NCBI RefSeq assembly: GCF_963677715.1
Contig: NZ_OY782493.1
Span: 372,001 to 436,000, forward strand
Length of the DNA stretch: 64,000 nucleotides
Reading direction: 5' to 3'
Source: an uncultured Bacteroides sp.
Lineage (GTDB): Bacteria > Bacteroidota > Bacteroidia > Bacteroidales > Bacteroidaceae
This document shows positions 24,712-35,000 of the stretch, in pieces. Numbering within the stretch: position 1 is the stretch's first letter; each line of letters begins with the position of its first letter. The translations under genes and the position numbers were made by a program. The notes below the pieces were generated by a model that had not been told where the DNA came from, did not search any database, and saw only the letters and a program-made list of their open reading frames with translations.

Positions 24712-24805
24712 AAAGAGGTATAAAGTGTTGGTGGCCATAGCAGGTTACCATACAACAAACCGATAAAATCAATAAACTCTAACTACCTCACTTTATACGC
24801 TCTTT
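24712..24805 (-). promoter_or_regulatory. Long-range inverted repeat in front of the P-II gene
   Basis: AAAGAGGTATAAAGTG (24712-24727) matches the reverse complement of 24789-24805 apart from one inserted base, with ~61 nt between. In the minus-strand transcript the second arm runs into TTTTTTAG. The arrangement could be a terminator/attenuator between the porin and glnK, or two binding sites for one regulator. Confidence 0.4.
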
Positions 24806-24838
24806 ATCTCTGATTATAGTTTTTCTATTTTTACTTTT

Positions 24839-25558
24839 TTAAAAACTTACGCCAAACACCAGGAAAGTTTTGTCATATGCAGGTGCTACAATAGCTTGCA
24901 CAAATACCGGCAAAGAAAAACTATCTGTTATTTTCAATTCTTTAGATGCTTTTATCGATATATCTGTGATCGCACCATCTTTGCCATTGCTATATAAACT
25001 CTTGTGAGGCGTGAAACCTATTGCAGGAGTTAAGCTCACCTCGCCTACAGTAAAGTCGTAGGAAGCGCTAATATATGTTGAGAAATTCTGTTTGTCTGCA
25101 TCATCAGCTTTCTTGTCTGCTCCGGCAAACATTGTTGCTACTGATAAAGTCAACGGGCAGCTTTCTCCGAAATTATAGCTCAATGCTCCTTCCAAGTAAT
25201 GCGTATTATCATAATATCCGTATGGCTGGCTTTCCCCCGCCCACCAATAGTCGGTGAGCGCTATACCCAAACCTCCGATGCTGTAGCCCAAAGTTACATC
25301 AAATTCTTTCGGATCTAACTCCGACAGGCTACTGCTTCCCCAGGCTGAAAGTGATAATCCCTTATATGCAAATCCAAGCGTAGGCTGTATTGATGCTCCG
25401 GATGCCTGATCCTGACCTCTCCATACATACTTGTTTATTACATCTGCTCCAAGAGAAACCTCCACTTTGTCTTGTGCCTTCATTGTTAACGGAACAAGGA
25501 TTGTTAGTAACGCTGCTGCTATTACCCCCCATTTTTTGTAAATCGTCGTTTTTCTCAT
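24839..25558 (-). CDS. Putative outer-membrane porin (TorF-like beta-barrel)
   Basis: 239 aa. A signal peptide (MRKTTIYKKWGVIAAALLTILVPLTMKA-Q) leads to a beta-barrel protein: alternating hydrophobic strands, many Tyr/Ser/Gly, and a C-terminal Phe (LVFGVSF). YVWRGQDQASGASIQPTLGF near residue 45 matches the start of the TorF/gcw_chp putative porin family. It precedes glnK, amt and glnN on the same strand, which suggests an outer-membrane channel for ammonium or another small nitrogen compound. That role is inference from context only. Confidence 0.75.
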   Translation of the reverse strand: MRKTTIYKKWGVIAAALLTILVPLTMKAQDKVEVSLGADVINKYVWRGQDQASGASIQPTLGFAYKGLSLSAWGSSSLSELDPKEFDVTLGYSIGGLGIALTDYWWAGESQPYGYYDNTHYLEGALSYNFGESCPLTLSVATMFAGADKKADDADKQNFSTYISASYDFTVGEVSLTPAIGFTPHKSLYSNGKDGAITDISIKASKELKITDSFSLPVFVQAIVAPAYDKTFLVFGVSF

Positions 25559-25608
25559 CGTTTTTTTCTTTTAAGTTAGAATAATTGTGGATTTATAGTC
25601 CATTTTAT

Positions 25609-25629
25609 ATAGTAGCGCGCAAATACTAT
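25609..25629. promoter_or_regulatory. Palindrome upstream of the porin gene
   Basis: ATAGTA (25609-25614) and TACTAT (25624-25629) flank 9 nt containing GCGCGC and a minus-strand TATTTG, which resembles a -7 element one base short. It lies 51 nt before the porin start and may be an operator for the nitrogen unit. Confidence 0.35.
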
Positions 25630-25666
25630 CGTTTTTTTAGAACTTGGTTTTTTTCCTCATACACCT

Positions 25667-26899
25667 TTATTTTATCCAATTTCGCAATCTCCTCATAGCT
25701 TCTATACAATTTTCACGTTCTCCAAATGCAGTTAGTCGAATATATCCTTCTCCGCTTGGTCCAAATCCAACTCCGGGTGTTCCAACGACATTGGCTTCGT
25801 AAAGCATTTGATCAAAGAAACGCCATGAACCGATATCGTTCGGCGTTTTTGCCCAGAGATAAGGTGCGTTCACTCCACCATAAACTTTTAATCCGGTGGC
25901 TTCAAGTCCTTCTTTCATTATTTTGGCATTTGCCATATAGTAATCAATAGTCTCTTTTACTTGCTCTTTTCCCTCCGGACTGTAAATGGCTTCTGCTCCA
26001 CGTTGTGTAATGTACGATGTTCCATTAAATTTTGTGCATTGACGTCGGTTCCATAGTCGATTCAAAGGTATCCTATCTCCGGTAAGTGTGGCGGCAGTTA
26101 CTTCTTTTGGTACAATTGTATATCCGCAACGCACTCCTGTAAAACCAGCTGTTTTAGAGAAACTGCGAAATTCAATTGCACATTTTTTTGCTCCTTTTAT
26201 TTCATAAATAGAGTGGGGAACGTCCGGGTCCTGTATATAGGCTTCGTATGCTGCATCAAATAGTATAAGTGTATCATTAGCTAAAGCATAATTCACCCAT
26301 TTTTTTAGTTCATCTTTTGTCAGTGTTGTACCCGTTGGATTATTAGGATAGCACAGATACAAAACGTCAATTCGCTTATTGGGAATTTGAGGTATAAAAT
26401 CATTTTCACTTGTGCACGGTATGTATACCACATTGCTCCATTTCCCATTTTCCTGTAATGTGCCTGCACGTCCACTCATTACGTTACTGTCTATATATAC
26501 AGGATATATAGGGTCGGTTACTCCGACACTATTGTCATGGCGAATGATATCGCCAATATTTCCTGTGTCACTTTTTGCTCCGTCACTCACGAAAACCTCT
26601 GTTGGGCTAAGGTGTATGCCCCGGGAGGCGTAATCATTCTTGATGATAGCTTCTATTAAAAAATCATATCCTTGCTCCGGGCCATATCCGCGGAATGTGC
26701 TTTTATTGGCTAACTCATCAACGGCTTTGTGCATGGCTTCAATGGAAGCTTGAGGCAGAGGACGCGTCACATCTCCTATACCCATGCGTATTATATCTTG
26801 CTTAGGATGCGTTATTTTGAATGTATTTACTTTCTTTGCAATATCCGAGAATAAATAACTTCCCGGTAATTTTAAATAGTTTTCATTTACTAATGCCAT
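25667..26899 (-). CDS. dapL: LL-diaminopimelate aminotransferase
   Basis: 410 aa. A class I/II PLP aminotransferase that converts tetrahydrodipicolinate directly to LL-diaminopimelate, by-passing the succinylase route. The N-terminus [17 protein letters not shown] is diagnostic of Dap[12 protein letters not shown] (near 105), CYPNNPTGT (near 189) and the PLP lysine in [15 protein letters not shown] (near 247) are readable. It lies 79 nt after dapF on the same strand, giving consecutive steps for lysine and peptidoglycan. Plants, Chlamydia and Bacteroidetes share this enzyme. Confidence 0.95.
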   Translation of the reverse strand: MALVNENYLKLPGSYLFSDIAKKVNTFKITHPKQDIIRMGIGDVTRPLPQASIEAMHKAVDELANKSTFRGYGPEQGYDFLIEAIIKNDYASRGIHLSPTEVFVSDGAKSDTGNIGDIIRHDNSVGVTDPIYPVYIDSNVMSGRAGTLQENGKWSNVVYIPCTSENDFIPQIPNKRIDVLYLCYPNNPTGTTLTKDELKKWVNYALANDTLILFDAAYEAYIQDPDVPHSIYEIKGAKKCAIEFRSFSKTAGFTGVRCGYTIVPKEVTAATLTGDRIPLNRLWNRRQCTKFNGTSYITQRGAEAIYSPEGKEQVKETIDYYMANAKIMKEGLEATGLKVYGGVNAPYLWAKTPNDIGSWRFFDQMLYEANVVGTPGVGFGPSGEGYIRLTAFGERENCIEAMRRLRNWIK

Positions 26900-26978
26900 G
26901 GTTGTTTTTTTGTTTTAAGTTTTTCGGTATTTCCTAATCAATTTAGGACACTACTTTTTGTTGGCTTGCTATTATTCA

Positions 26979-27830
26979 TTAGTTGTTTATCTCTATTTCT
27001 CCCTCAAAAACTTTAGTGGCGGTTCCTGTCATGAATACATGTTCCGATTTCTCATCCCACTCTATGGTGAGTGTTCCTCCATCCATGATTATATCAGCTT
27101 TACGCCCTTTGATCTTTTTGTTTTTGATCGCAGCTACTATTGTAGCACAAGCTCCTGTTCCACATGCCTGAGTGATGCCCGATCCTCTTTCCCATACGCG
27201 CATACGGATCTCATTTTCATTAAGAACCTGAGCAAATTCTACATTTATACGGTCAGGGAAGATAGGCAGATTTTCTATTTTAGGGCCTATATCGGAGAGG
27301 TGCACTGTTGCGATGTCTTCAACAAAGATAACCAGGTGCGGATTTCCCATAGATACGGCTGTGGTAATGAATGTGGCACCGTTCACCGTGAGGGGCTCGG
27401 AGATCATCTCTTTTTTACCGTCTCCTGCAAAATTCACTAATTCCGAAGAAGGTACGCCCATATCTACTGTTACGGCCGTCACTGTTTTATTTTTGATTTG
27501 AAGCTTTAGTATTTTTATACCTGAAAGGGTGTCTAACGAGATTTCAGATTTATCTGACAAACCATTCTCGTAAATATATTTGGCAATGCAACGAGTAGCA
27601 TTGCCGCACATCATGGCTTCTGAGCCGTCAGCGTTAAAGATGCGCATGCTGAAGTCTGCTTTATCCGTTTTATCTATTAAAACTAAACCGTCGCTACCGA
27701 TACCGGTATGTGGTTTGCTCCATAGAATAGATAGTTCTTCCGGATTGAGGATGGGGTATTTGGTACAATCTACATATATGTAATCATTACCCGCTCCATG
27801 CATCTTTGTGAACTTAATCTTTCTTGTCAT
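26979..27830 (-). CDS. dapF: Diaminopimelate epimerase
   Basis: 283 aa from the ATG at 27830; an in-frame start 51 nt upstream adds an unrelated 17-residue tail. It interconverts LL- and meso-diaminopimelate. The two catalytic cysteines are in [10 protein letters not shown] (near 75) and [11 protein letters not shown] (near 220). [15 protein letters not shown] is the typical opening and GNPHLVIFV follows near 160. It is the first gene of the dapF-dapL pair, needed for lysine and cell-wall synthesis. Confidence 0.95.
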   Translation of the reverse strand: MTRKIKFTKMHGAGNDYIYVDCTKYPILNPEELSILWSKPHTGIGSDGLVLIDKTDKADFSMRIFNADGSEAMMCGNATRCIAKYIYENGLSDKSEISLDTLSGIKILKLQIKNKTVTAVTVDMGVPSSELVNFAGDGKKEMISEPLTVNGATFITTAVSMGNPHLVIFVEDIATVHLSDIGPKIENLPIFPDRINVEFAQVLNENEIRMRVWERGSGITQACGTGACATIVAAIKNKKIKGRKADIIMDGGTLTIEWDEKSEHVFMTGTATKVFEGEIEINN

Positions 27831-28099
27831 TTTGAGGTCTATTGATTGGTTGTTGTATCCTTTTGTATTATTCATTGGCAAATATACGACTTTTTGAGTA
27901 TTGTTTTAGATTAAAAGCTTTCTTATATCTATTTTTTTATAGAATGTTTCAGTTTTTAAAAATAATAGGGGTAAAATGTTATATTAGTCGTTTTTACAGC
28001 TATTATTAAAAAAAAACTGTAACTAAATAGGCGTTTTATGTATATTAATTCTTTAAATATGAATATCTGGATATAATTCTAACTCTTTATTCATTGCGT

Positions 28100-28867
28100 T
28101 TATTCAGTCATTCTAAGCATTTTCTTTAGGATAGCAGGTTCATTGGTCGTGATAAAATCTACTTTTTGCAGAATTAACCATTTGAAATCTTTTTCTTTAT
28201 CAACTGTCCAAACGTTCACTTTCATCCCTGAATTATGACATTCTGTTATCCACTCAGGATTTTTCTTGAACACATCTAACTGATAGTCAGCACCTGTCGC
28301 ACCGATTTCTTTGAGCTGTTGTGGGGATAAATCGCCTTTTAAATATAAAACGGGGGTTCCGGCAGGAGCGAGGCGGATAAATTCTTTCACCGCATGCAGA
28401 GAGAAACTGATATAATCCATTCGTGTTTCTAATCCCATACGTTTAACTATCGCAATAATTTTCTTCACTGCCTCCGTTTCTCGTTCCGGCTTGCTATGCT
28501 CTTTCAGTTCTAAGATGAAATGAGTTTTAAACGTTTTGCCGGTTTCTAAATAACTCTTTAGAGAAGGGAGGTTTTCTCCGTTGTCTAGTTTCAATTCTGT
28601 GAGTTCCGCCAGAGACGTTTTCTCCATGCTTTTTCCTCTAAAAGAAGAATCATGGTTAACGACCAACTGATTGTCTTTTGTAAGCCATACGTCGAACTCG
28701 CTACCATAACAACCTAGAGAATCGGCCTTAGTAAGCGAGGTAAGACTGTTCATTGCAGAACCACTTGTTTTCCAGAAGCCTCTGTGGGCTATTACCTGAG
28801 TTTGAGATGCCACATTAGAGGCAAAAAAGAGTGACATTGCCAAGGGAATAATTTTTCTAATCTTCAT
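28100..28867 (-). CDS. Exported glycerophosphodiester phosphodiesterase
   Basis: 255 aa from the ATG at 28867. An in-frame ATG at 28900 lies on the -7 promoter element, so it should not be transcribed. A signal peptide (MKIRKIIPLAMSLFFASNVAS-Q) leads to the GDPD barrel: VIAHRGFW (catalytic His and Arg), SEFDVWLTKDNQLVVNHD (metal-binding Glu/Asp and second His near 65-80), HFILELKEH (Glu near 125) and MKVNVWTVDKE near the end. It hydrolyses glycerophosphodiesters to glycerol-3-phosphate and an alcohol in the periplasm. It is monocistronic. Confidence 0.9.
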   Translation of the reverse strand: MKIRKIIPLAMSLFFASNVASQTQVIAHRGFWKTSGSAMNSLTSLTKADSLGCYGSEFDVWLTKDNQLVVNHDSSFRGKSMEKTSLAELTELKLDNGENLPSLKSYLETGKTFKTHFILELKEHSKPERETEAVKKIIAIVKRMGLETRMDYISFSLHAVKEFIRLAPAGTPVLYLKGDLSPQQLKEIGATGADYQLDVFKKNPEWITECHNSGMKVNVWTVDKEKDFKWLILQKVDFITTNEPAILKKMLRMTE

Positions 28868-28897
28868 AGCTAATAAATTAATTATAATGGTATCGAA

Positions 28898-28905
28898 CAA
28901 AGATA
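28898..28905 (-). promoter_or_regulatory. -7 promoter element of the phosphodiesterase gene
   Basis: TATCTTTG on the minus strand matches TAnnTTTG, 30 nt before the ATG at 28867. It rules out the upstream ATG at 28900. Confidence 0.65.
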
Positions 28906-28918
28906 GGTAAAAAAAAGA

Positions 28919-28973
28919 CAGATGACATAGAATTTACAAATTCATAATTAATTCGTAATTTCTATGTCATCTG
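28919..28973 (-). terminator. Terminator of the gltB-gltD-asnB unit
   Basis: A perfect 14-bp stem (28919-28932 with 28960-28973) with further TAC/GTA pairing in the loop is followed on the minus strand by an eight-T tract. It lies 28 nt after the asnB stop. Confidence 0.88.
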
Positions 28974-29000
28974 CGTGTCAAAGATGAAATCTCGTTTGTC

Positions 29001-30665
29001 TTAGTATGCTTCGGTATGCACTCCTTTTACAGCACGTCCTGAGGGATCGTTCATGTTTTTAAAGGTAGCATCCCATGCAAGAGCTTCTGCCGTGGAACAT
29101 GCTACACTTGGAACACTTGGCACAGAGCGTGCAGCGCTATCGCTGGGGAAATGTTCTTCGAAAATAGTTCTGTAATAATATTCCTCTTTATTCTGGGGCG
29201 TATTGATTGGGAAACGTTTGGCAGCTTGCGCCATCTGTTCGTCCGTTACTGCGGCAGAAGTTATTTCTTTTAAAGAATCAATCCAGTTGTATCCCACACC
29301 ATCGCTAAATTGTTCTTTCTGTCTCCATGCTACACTCTCTGGCAAAACACTGGCAAAAGCTTCACGAACAATCTTCTTCTCGATGACTTTTCCGGGAGCC
29401 ATCTTAGCTTCCGGATTTAGCCTCATGGCTATATCAAGGAATTCTTTATCCAAAAAGGGTACGCGACCTTCAACTCCCCAGGCAGCCAAGCTTTTATTTG
29501 CTCTGAGGCAATCATATAGATGAAGTTTACTGATCTTACGTACCGTTTCTTCATGAAAGGACTTCGCATCTGGTGCTTTGTGGAAATATAAATATCCGCC
29601 AAAAATTTCATCGGCGCCTTCACCGCTCAGTACCATCTTGATACCCATTGATTTGATTACACGTGCCAGAAGATACATTGGGGTAGAAGCTCTCACGGTA
29701 GTAACGTCGTAAGTCTCAATGAAATAAATAACATCACGAATAGCATCAAGGCCTTCTTGAACGGTATAGTTTATTTCATGGTGTACGGTTCCTATATAGT
29801 CGGCTACTTCGCGGGCTTTAGATAAATCGGGTGCATCCTTCAGGCCTATGGCGAAAGAGTGTAATTGTGGCCACCAAGCTTCGCTGGCTCCGTTAGTTTC
29901 CACTCGTTTGGCGGCATATTTTTTTGCCACAGCTGAGATCACACTGCTATCCAATCCTCCGCTAAGTAATACCCCGTAAGGTACGTCGCTCATCAGTTGT
30001 CTTTGCACGGCATCTTCCAAAGCATCATGCACATCACTAACTTTTGCATCATTGTTTTTTACAGCCTCATAGTCAGTCCAATCACGTTTATACCAGCGTT
30101 TCATTTCACCTTCTCTGCTCCAGTAATAATGTCCGGGTAAGAAAGGTTTATATTCATCACAGAAGCCTTCAAGTGCTTTCAGTTCACTGGCGCAATAAAT
30201 TTTTCCGTCAGCATCTTTGCCTATATATAAAGGAATAACGCCGATTGGGTCACGAGCTATCAGAAATTCATCTTTTTCTTCGTCGTAAAGTGCAAAAGCA
30301 AAGATGCCACTTAAATTTTCAAGGAAGTTGATGCCTTTATCTTTGTACAAAGCTAATATAACTTCACAGTCAGAACCAGTTTGAAAATCATATTTTCCTG
30401 CATATTGCTCACGGATTTCGCGATGATTATATATTTCACCGTTTACGGCAAGAATTTGCTTCTTGTCAGGTGAATAGAGCGGCTGGCCGCCGCTTTGAGG
30501 ATCAACGATAGATAGGCGTTCGTGGGCAAGTATTGCTGAACCGCCAACATATATACCGCTCCAATCTGGTCCGCGATGGCGTATTTTTTGTGCCATTTTA
30601 AGGGCTTTTTGTCTGAGCTCTTTGTTCTGCTCTTTTATCTTAAATATTCCGGCTATTCCACACAT
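29001..30665 (-). CDS. asnB: Asparagine synthetase B (glutamine-hydrolysing)
   Basis: 554 aa, the same length as the E. coli enzyme. MCGIAGIF places the nucleophile Cys2 directly after the initiator Met. The glutaminase domain covers about 1-200 (RHRGPDWSG, HERLSIVDPQSGGQP, NGEIYNH). The ATP-pyrophosphatase domain has VLLSGGLDSSVISA (near 235) and LSGEGADEIFGGY (near 345). It makes asparagine from aspartate. It lies 48 nt after gltD, so it is read with glutamate synthase; the pairing of Gln-using enzymes suggests shared nitrogen control. Confidence 0.96.
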   Translation of the reverse strand: MCGIAGIFKIKEQNKELRQKALKMAQKIRHRGPDWSGIYVGGSAILAHERLSIVDPQSGGQPLYSPDKKQILAVNGEIYNHREIREQYAGKYDFQTGSDCEVILALYKDKGINFLENLSGIFAFALYDEEKDEFLIARDPIGVIPLYIGKDADGKIYCASELKALEGFCDEYKPFLPGHYYWSREGEMKRWYKRDWTDYEAVKNNDAKVSDVHDALEDAVQRQLMSDVPYGVLLSGGLDSSVISAVAKKYAAKRVETNGASEAWWPQLHSFAIGLKDAPDLSKAREVADYIGTVHHEINYTVQEGLDAIRDVIYFIETYDVTTVRASTPMYLLARVIKSMGIKMVLSGEGADEIFGGYLYFHKAPDAKSFHEETVRKISKLHLYDCLRANKSLAAWGVEGRVPFLDKEFLDIAMRLNPEAKMAPGKVIEKKIVREAFASVLPESVAWRQKEQFSDGVGYNWIDSLKEITSAAVTDEQMAQAAKRFPINTPQNKEEYYYRTIFEEHFPSDSAARSVPSVPSVACSTAEALAWDATFKNMNDPSGRAVKGVHTEAY

Positions 30666-30713
30666 AAATTTTCTTAGTTTTGGGGGTTATAGATTAATTC
30701 TTTCTTGTGTTTT

Positions 30714-32054
30714 TTATTTGCTTAAAAAAGCATCTACTTTTTTAACCATGACTTTCGCATCAGCCATAGCTTTTACCACAAGGCTAGGGCCATGTACAAA
30801 ATCTCCGGCTAAGAAAACATTTTCAGGGAATTTGGGAATTTCCGGTTTGAGGAATCCCATAGCCAGCAATACCAGATCGACTTCAATTATTTCAGTTTTT
30901 CCGGTTGGTTTCATCGTAGAGCGTCCACCGTCTTTTGCTGGTATCCATTCTACTTCTTCTACTTCAACGCCTGTTACTTTTCCGTTCTTACCGATAAATT
31001 GATTAGATGTTAGGCTCCAACGACGAAGACAGCCTTCTTCATGGCTACTGCTTGTCTTTAGCACTAATGGCCATTGCGGCCATGGAGTGGCATCATTATG
31101 TCCAACAGGAGGCTGTGGCATGATCTCTATTTGAGTGACACTGGTAGCTCCCTGACGTACGCTTGTTCCTATACAATCAGATCCGGTATCACCACCACCA
31201 ATCACAAGTACTTTCTTTCCTTTGGCATTAATAAGTTGATCTTTAGGGAATGTTTGACCTTCAAGAATGCGATTTTGTTGACTCAATATTTCAAGTGCAA
31301 AATGGATACCTTTCAATTCACGTCCCGGTATATTCAAATTTCTGGGAGTTTCAGCACCTAAGCAAAAGCAATAAGCATCAAAGCCAGCCGGCAATTTTTG
31401 AGGATCTATTTCTATACCCATTTCAAACTTAATTCCTTCAGCCTTAAGTATATTCATGCGGCGATCGATAATATTCTTATTCAGCTTAAAGTTAGGAATG
31501 CCAAAACGCAATAATCCTCCCGGTGCTTCTGCTTTATCAAAGATAGTAACCAGATACCCTTTGCGATTCAGCCTATTAGCAGCAGTAAGTCCGGCTGGAC
31601 CGGCTCCGATTACTGCTATTTTTTTTCCGTTCCTTTTGGGCAAAACAGGGACAATGAGCCCTTCGCGGAATGCGGCTTCCACAATAGAAGCCTCATTCTC
31701 ACGTATAGTAACAGGCTCGTCACATGATAACTTCAACACACAGCTCTTCTCGCAAGGAGCCGGACAAATTCTTCCTGTAAATTCAGGAAAGTCACAAGTC
31801 GAAGAAAGAATTTCATAGGCCTCTTTCCAATTTCCTCTATATAATGCATCCTGCCATTCCGGTTGCTTGTTGGCCACAGGGCAAGCCCAATGACAGAAGG
31901 GTATTCCACAGTCCATGCACCGCGAAGCCTGAAGTTTGCGATCATGTGTGTTTAACGTCTGCTCTACTTCACCAAAATCCGTTATTCTTTCATGAATTGG
32001 CCTGTAGCCGGCTTCATGTCTTTCTATCTTTAGAAAAGCTTTAGGATCTCCCAT
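30714..32054 (-). CDS. gltD: Glutamate synthase small subunit
   Basis: 446 aa. An NAD(P)H-dependent FAD flavoprotein that feeds electrons to GltB. N-terminal cysteines for 4Fe-4S clusters are in CMDCGIPFCHWACP (about 42-55) and CPAPCEKSCVL (about 97-107). The FAD fold is IAVIGAGPAGLTAANRL (near 145) and the NAD(P)H fold VLVIGGGDTGSDC (near 285). The closing LAGDFVHGPSLVVKAM is typical. It starts 38 nt after gltB. Confidence 0.96.
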   Translation of the reverse strand: MGDPKAFLKIERHEAGYRPIHERITDFGEVEQTLNTHDRKLQASRCMDCGIPFCHWACPVANKQPEWQDALYRGNWKEAYEILSSTCDFPEFTGRICPAPCEKSCVLKLSCDEPVTIRENEASIVEAAFREGLIVPVLPKRNGKKIAVIGAGPAGLTAANRLNRKGYLVTIFDKAEAPGGLLRFGIPNFKLNKNIIDRRMNILKAEGIKFEMGIEIDPQKLPAGFDAYCFCLGAETPRNLNIPGRELKGIHFALEILSQQNRILEGQTFPKDQLINAKGKKVLVIGGGDTGSDCIGTSVRQGATSVTQIEIMPQPPVGHNDATPWPQWPLVLKTSSSHEEGCLRRWSLTSNQFIGKNGKVTGVEVEEVEWIPAKDGGRSTMKPTGKTEIIEVDLVLLAMGFLKPEIPKFPENVFLAGDFVHGPSLVVKAMADAKVMVKKVDAFLSK

Positions 32055-32092
32055 AACTATTTTCCTTTCAAAATCTTTTGTACTGGTTTGTT

Positions 32093-35000
32093 TTAATAAT
32101 CTCTCTGCATATCGGCAATCTTTTGCTGTAATTTGCGCATTTGCTCTTCTTGCAGCACCTTCTTATATTCTATCGGGACTATTTGGATAAACTCATCCAC
32201 ATAGCGCCCCCAGTCGTCAAGTATTGTACGGGCCAGTTTAGAACCGGTGTACAAATAATGTTGACGTATTAACTCGTGTAACTCCTTGCGGTAACTAGCT
32301 TCTTCAATTAGAGAAAGCTCTACCATTTCCATGTTGCAGAAGAAGTCGAAATTACCTTTTTTGTTCCATACATAAGCTACACCACCACTCATACCTGCTG
32401 CAAAGTTTTTCCCTGTTTCTCCCAGAACAACTACACGACCACCGGTCATGTATTCACAGCAGTGATCACCTACACCTTCGACAACGGCAGTTGCTCCCGA
32501 ATTACGTACTGCGAAACGTTCTCCTACTCGTCCGTTTATATATACTTCTCCCGAGGTAGCTCCGTATAACAGTGTATTGCCGGCTATCGTATTACATTCA
32601 GCCTCAAAATTACTTCTTACAGGAGGTAACACGGCTATTCGTCCGCCGCTAAGACCTTTGCCCAAATAGTCATTGGCCTCGCCTTCCAATTTGAAGCTCA
32701 CACCCGGTACCAGAAATGCCCCGAAACTTTGTCCGGCAGATCCCTTAAACTTGATGCTTAATGTATGCTCTGGAAGTCCTTTCTCGCCATGCTTACTTGC
32801 GATGGCACCGGATAACATGGCACCCACGGCACGGTCGGTATTGGCTATGGTATATTCCAGAGACATTTCTTTTTCTTTTTCTATGGCATCAGTAGCGGCC
32901 CGGATAATTTCTACATCCTTAACTTTGGAGACGCCATGATCCTGGTTGATCATGTGACGTATTGATGCCCCGTTATCTATGTTAGCCAATAATTTAGAGA
33001 AGTTCAGTAAAGAATGTTTTTCAATACCGTCATCGGCTTTACGTTCAATCAAATCTGTACGCCCGATAATATCATCCAACTTTTCAAATCCTATCTCGGC
33101 AAGATGTTCGCGAACCTCTTGTGCCAGGTAAGTGAAGAAATTTATCAGATATTCGCTTCTTCCATGGAAACGTTTTCTGAGTTCTTCATTTTGTGTAGCG
33201 ACACCAACGGGACAAGTATTCATGTGGCATTTGCGCATCATAACGCAACCTAATACGATGAGTGCCGAAGTGGCGAAACCAAATTCTTCAGCTCCCAACA
33301 TCGCCATCAGTACAATATCACGTCCGGTTTTTAGCTGACCGTCTGTTTGCAATTTGATCTGTCCGCGTAGTCCGTTGATAACCAATGTCTGTTGAGTTTC
33401 GCTAAGACCTAGTTCAGGAGATATTCCTGCGTAGCGAATAGAAGAGGCGGGAGAAGCACCTGTACCCCCTTCAGCACCCGATATGACAATCAGGTCAGCT
33501 TTAGCTTTAGCCACACCTGCGGCAATTGTGCCTACACCTGTTTCTGCAACAAGTTTAACAGCAATAACCGCTTTTGGGTTTACATTTTTGAGGTCAAAGA
33601 TCAGCTGAGCCAGATCTTCGATAGAATAGATGTCATGGTGTGGGGGAGGAGATATTAATGAAATCCCCGGTATGCTATGTCTTGTTTTGGCAATAACTTG
33701 ATCCACTTTGTAACCCGGCAATTGGCCACCTTCTCCGGGTTTTGCACCCTGAGCTATTTTGATTTGAATTTCATCCGCATTAACCAGATATTCAGTGGTA
33801 ACTCCGAAGCGCCCCGATGCCACCTGTTTGATAGCACTCCGCAGGCTTGTTCCGTCTTCACGTGGGATGAAGCGAGAAGAATCTTCGCCTCCTTCACCAG
33901 TGTTGCTGCGGCCGTGTATCTTGTTCATTGCAATAGCCATGGTTTCGTGAGCTTCTCTGCTGATGGAACCGTATGACATTGCACCCGTGACAAAGCGTTT
34001 CATGATGTTCTCTATCGGTTCCACTTTGTCAATGCTTATCGGTTTACGTTTATAAGTAAGGAAATCTCTCAGGAAGATAGAATTTTCCTTTTCATCAACC
34101 ATCTTGGTGAATTCCTTGAATTTCTTATAGCTCCCCAGACGGGTAGCCAATTGTAGTGTGCTGATAGTTTCCGGATTCCATGCGTGATGTTCTCCATCTG
34201 TACGGTAAGCATATAAACCTTTGTTTACTAATAATCCTTCTATCTTTTCCGGTATAAAACCTTCATCATGGAAAATGATGGCATCTTTAGCTATCTCATC
34301 CAAGCGAATGCCACCGATACTTGAAGATATCCCTCCAAAATAAGCATTACTTAATTCTTCACTCAAACCTACAGCTTCAAATATTTTTGCACCGCGGTAG
34401 GAGCGGATTGTGCTGATACCCATTTTACTAATAACTTTTAGCAATCCTTTGCATATTGCTTTTGTATAATTTTTTTCAGCAGTAGCATAATCCAGTTGGA
34501 TACTCTTACTGTTTACCAATTTATCGAGAATGGCAAAAGCCATGTAAGGATTGATAGCACTGGCACCAAATCCGAGAAGTAGAGCGGCATGCATCACTTC
34601 ACGAATTTCACCCGACTCAACGATAAGAGCGGTTTGCACACGCTTTCCTACGGAAATAAGATGATGATGCACGGCACTAACGGCAAGTAAGGATGGAATA
34701 GCGGCATGAGTAGCATCTATTCCACGATCTGTCAACACAATATAGTTCACTCCCTCTGTGACAGAATCCTCAGCCATTTTACATAGATCAGTTAGAGACT
34801 CCTGTAAGCCGTTCTTTCCTTTAGCTACTTCAAACAGCATTGTTAATTTAACGGTGTTAAACCCTTTATACCTGATGTTGCATAAAATGTCCAGTTGTGT
34901 ATTGCTTAATATCGGATGATTGATACAGACCATCTTGCAATGGCTTTCACTTGGAGTCAGAATATTCATTCCCACCGCACCTATATATTCTGTGAGAGAC

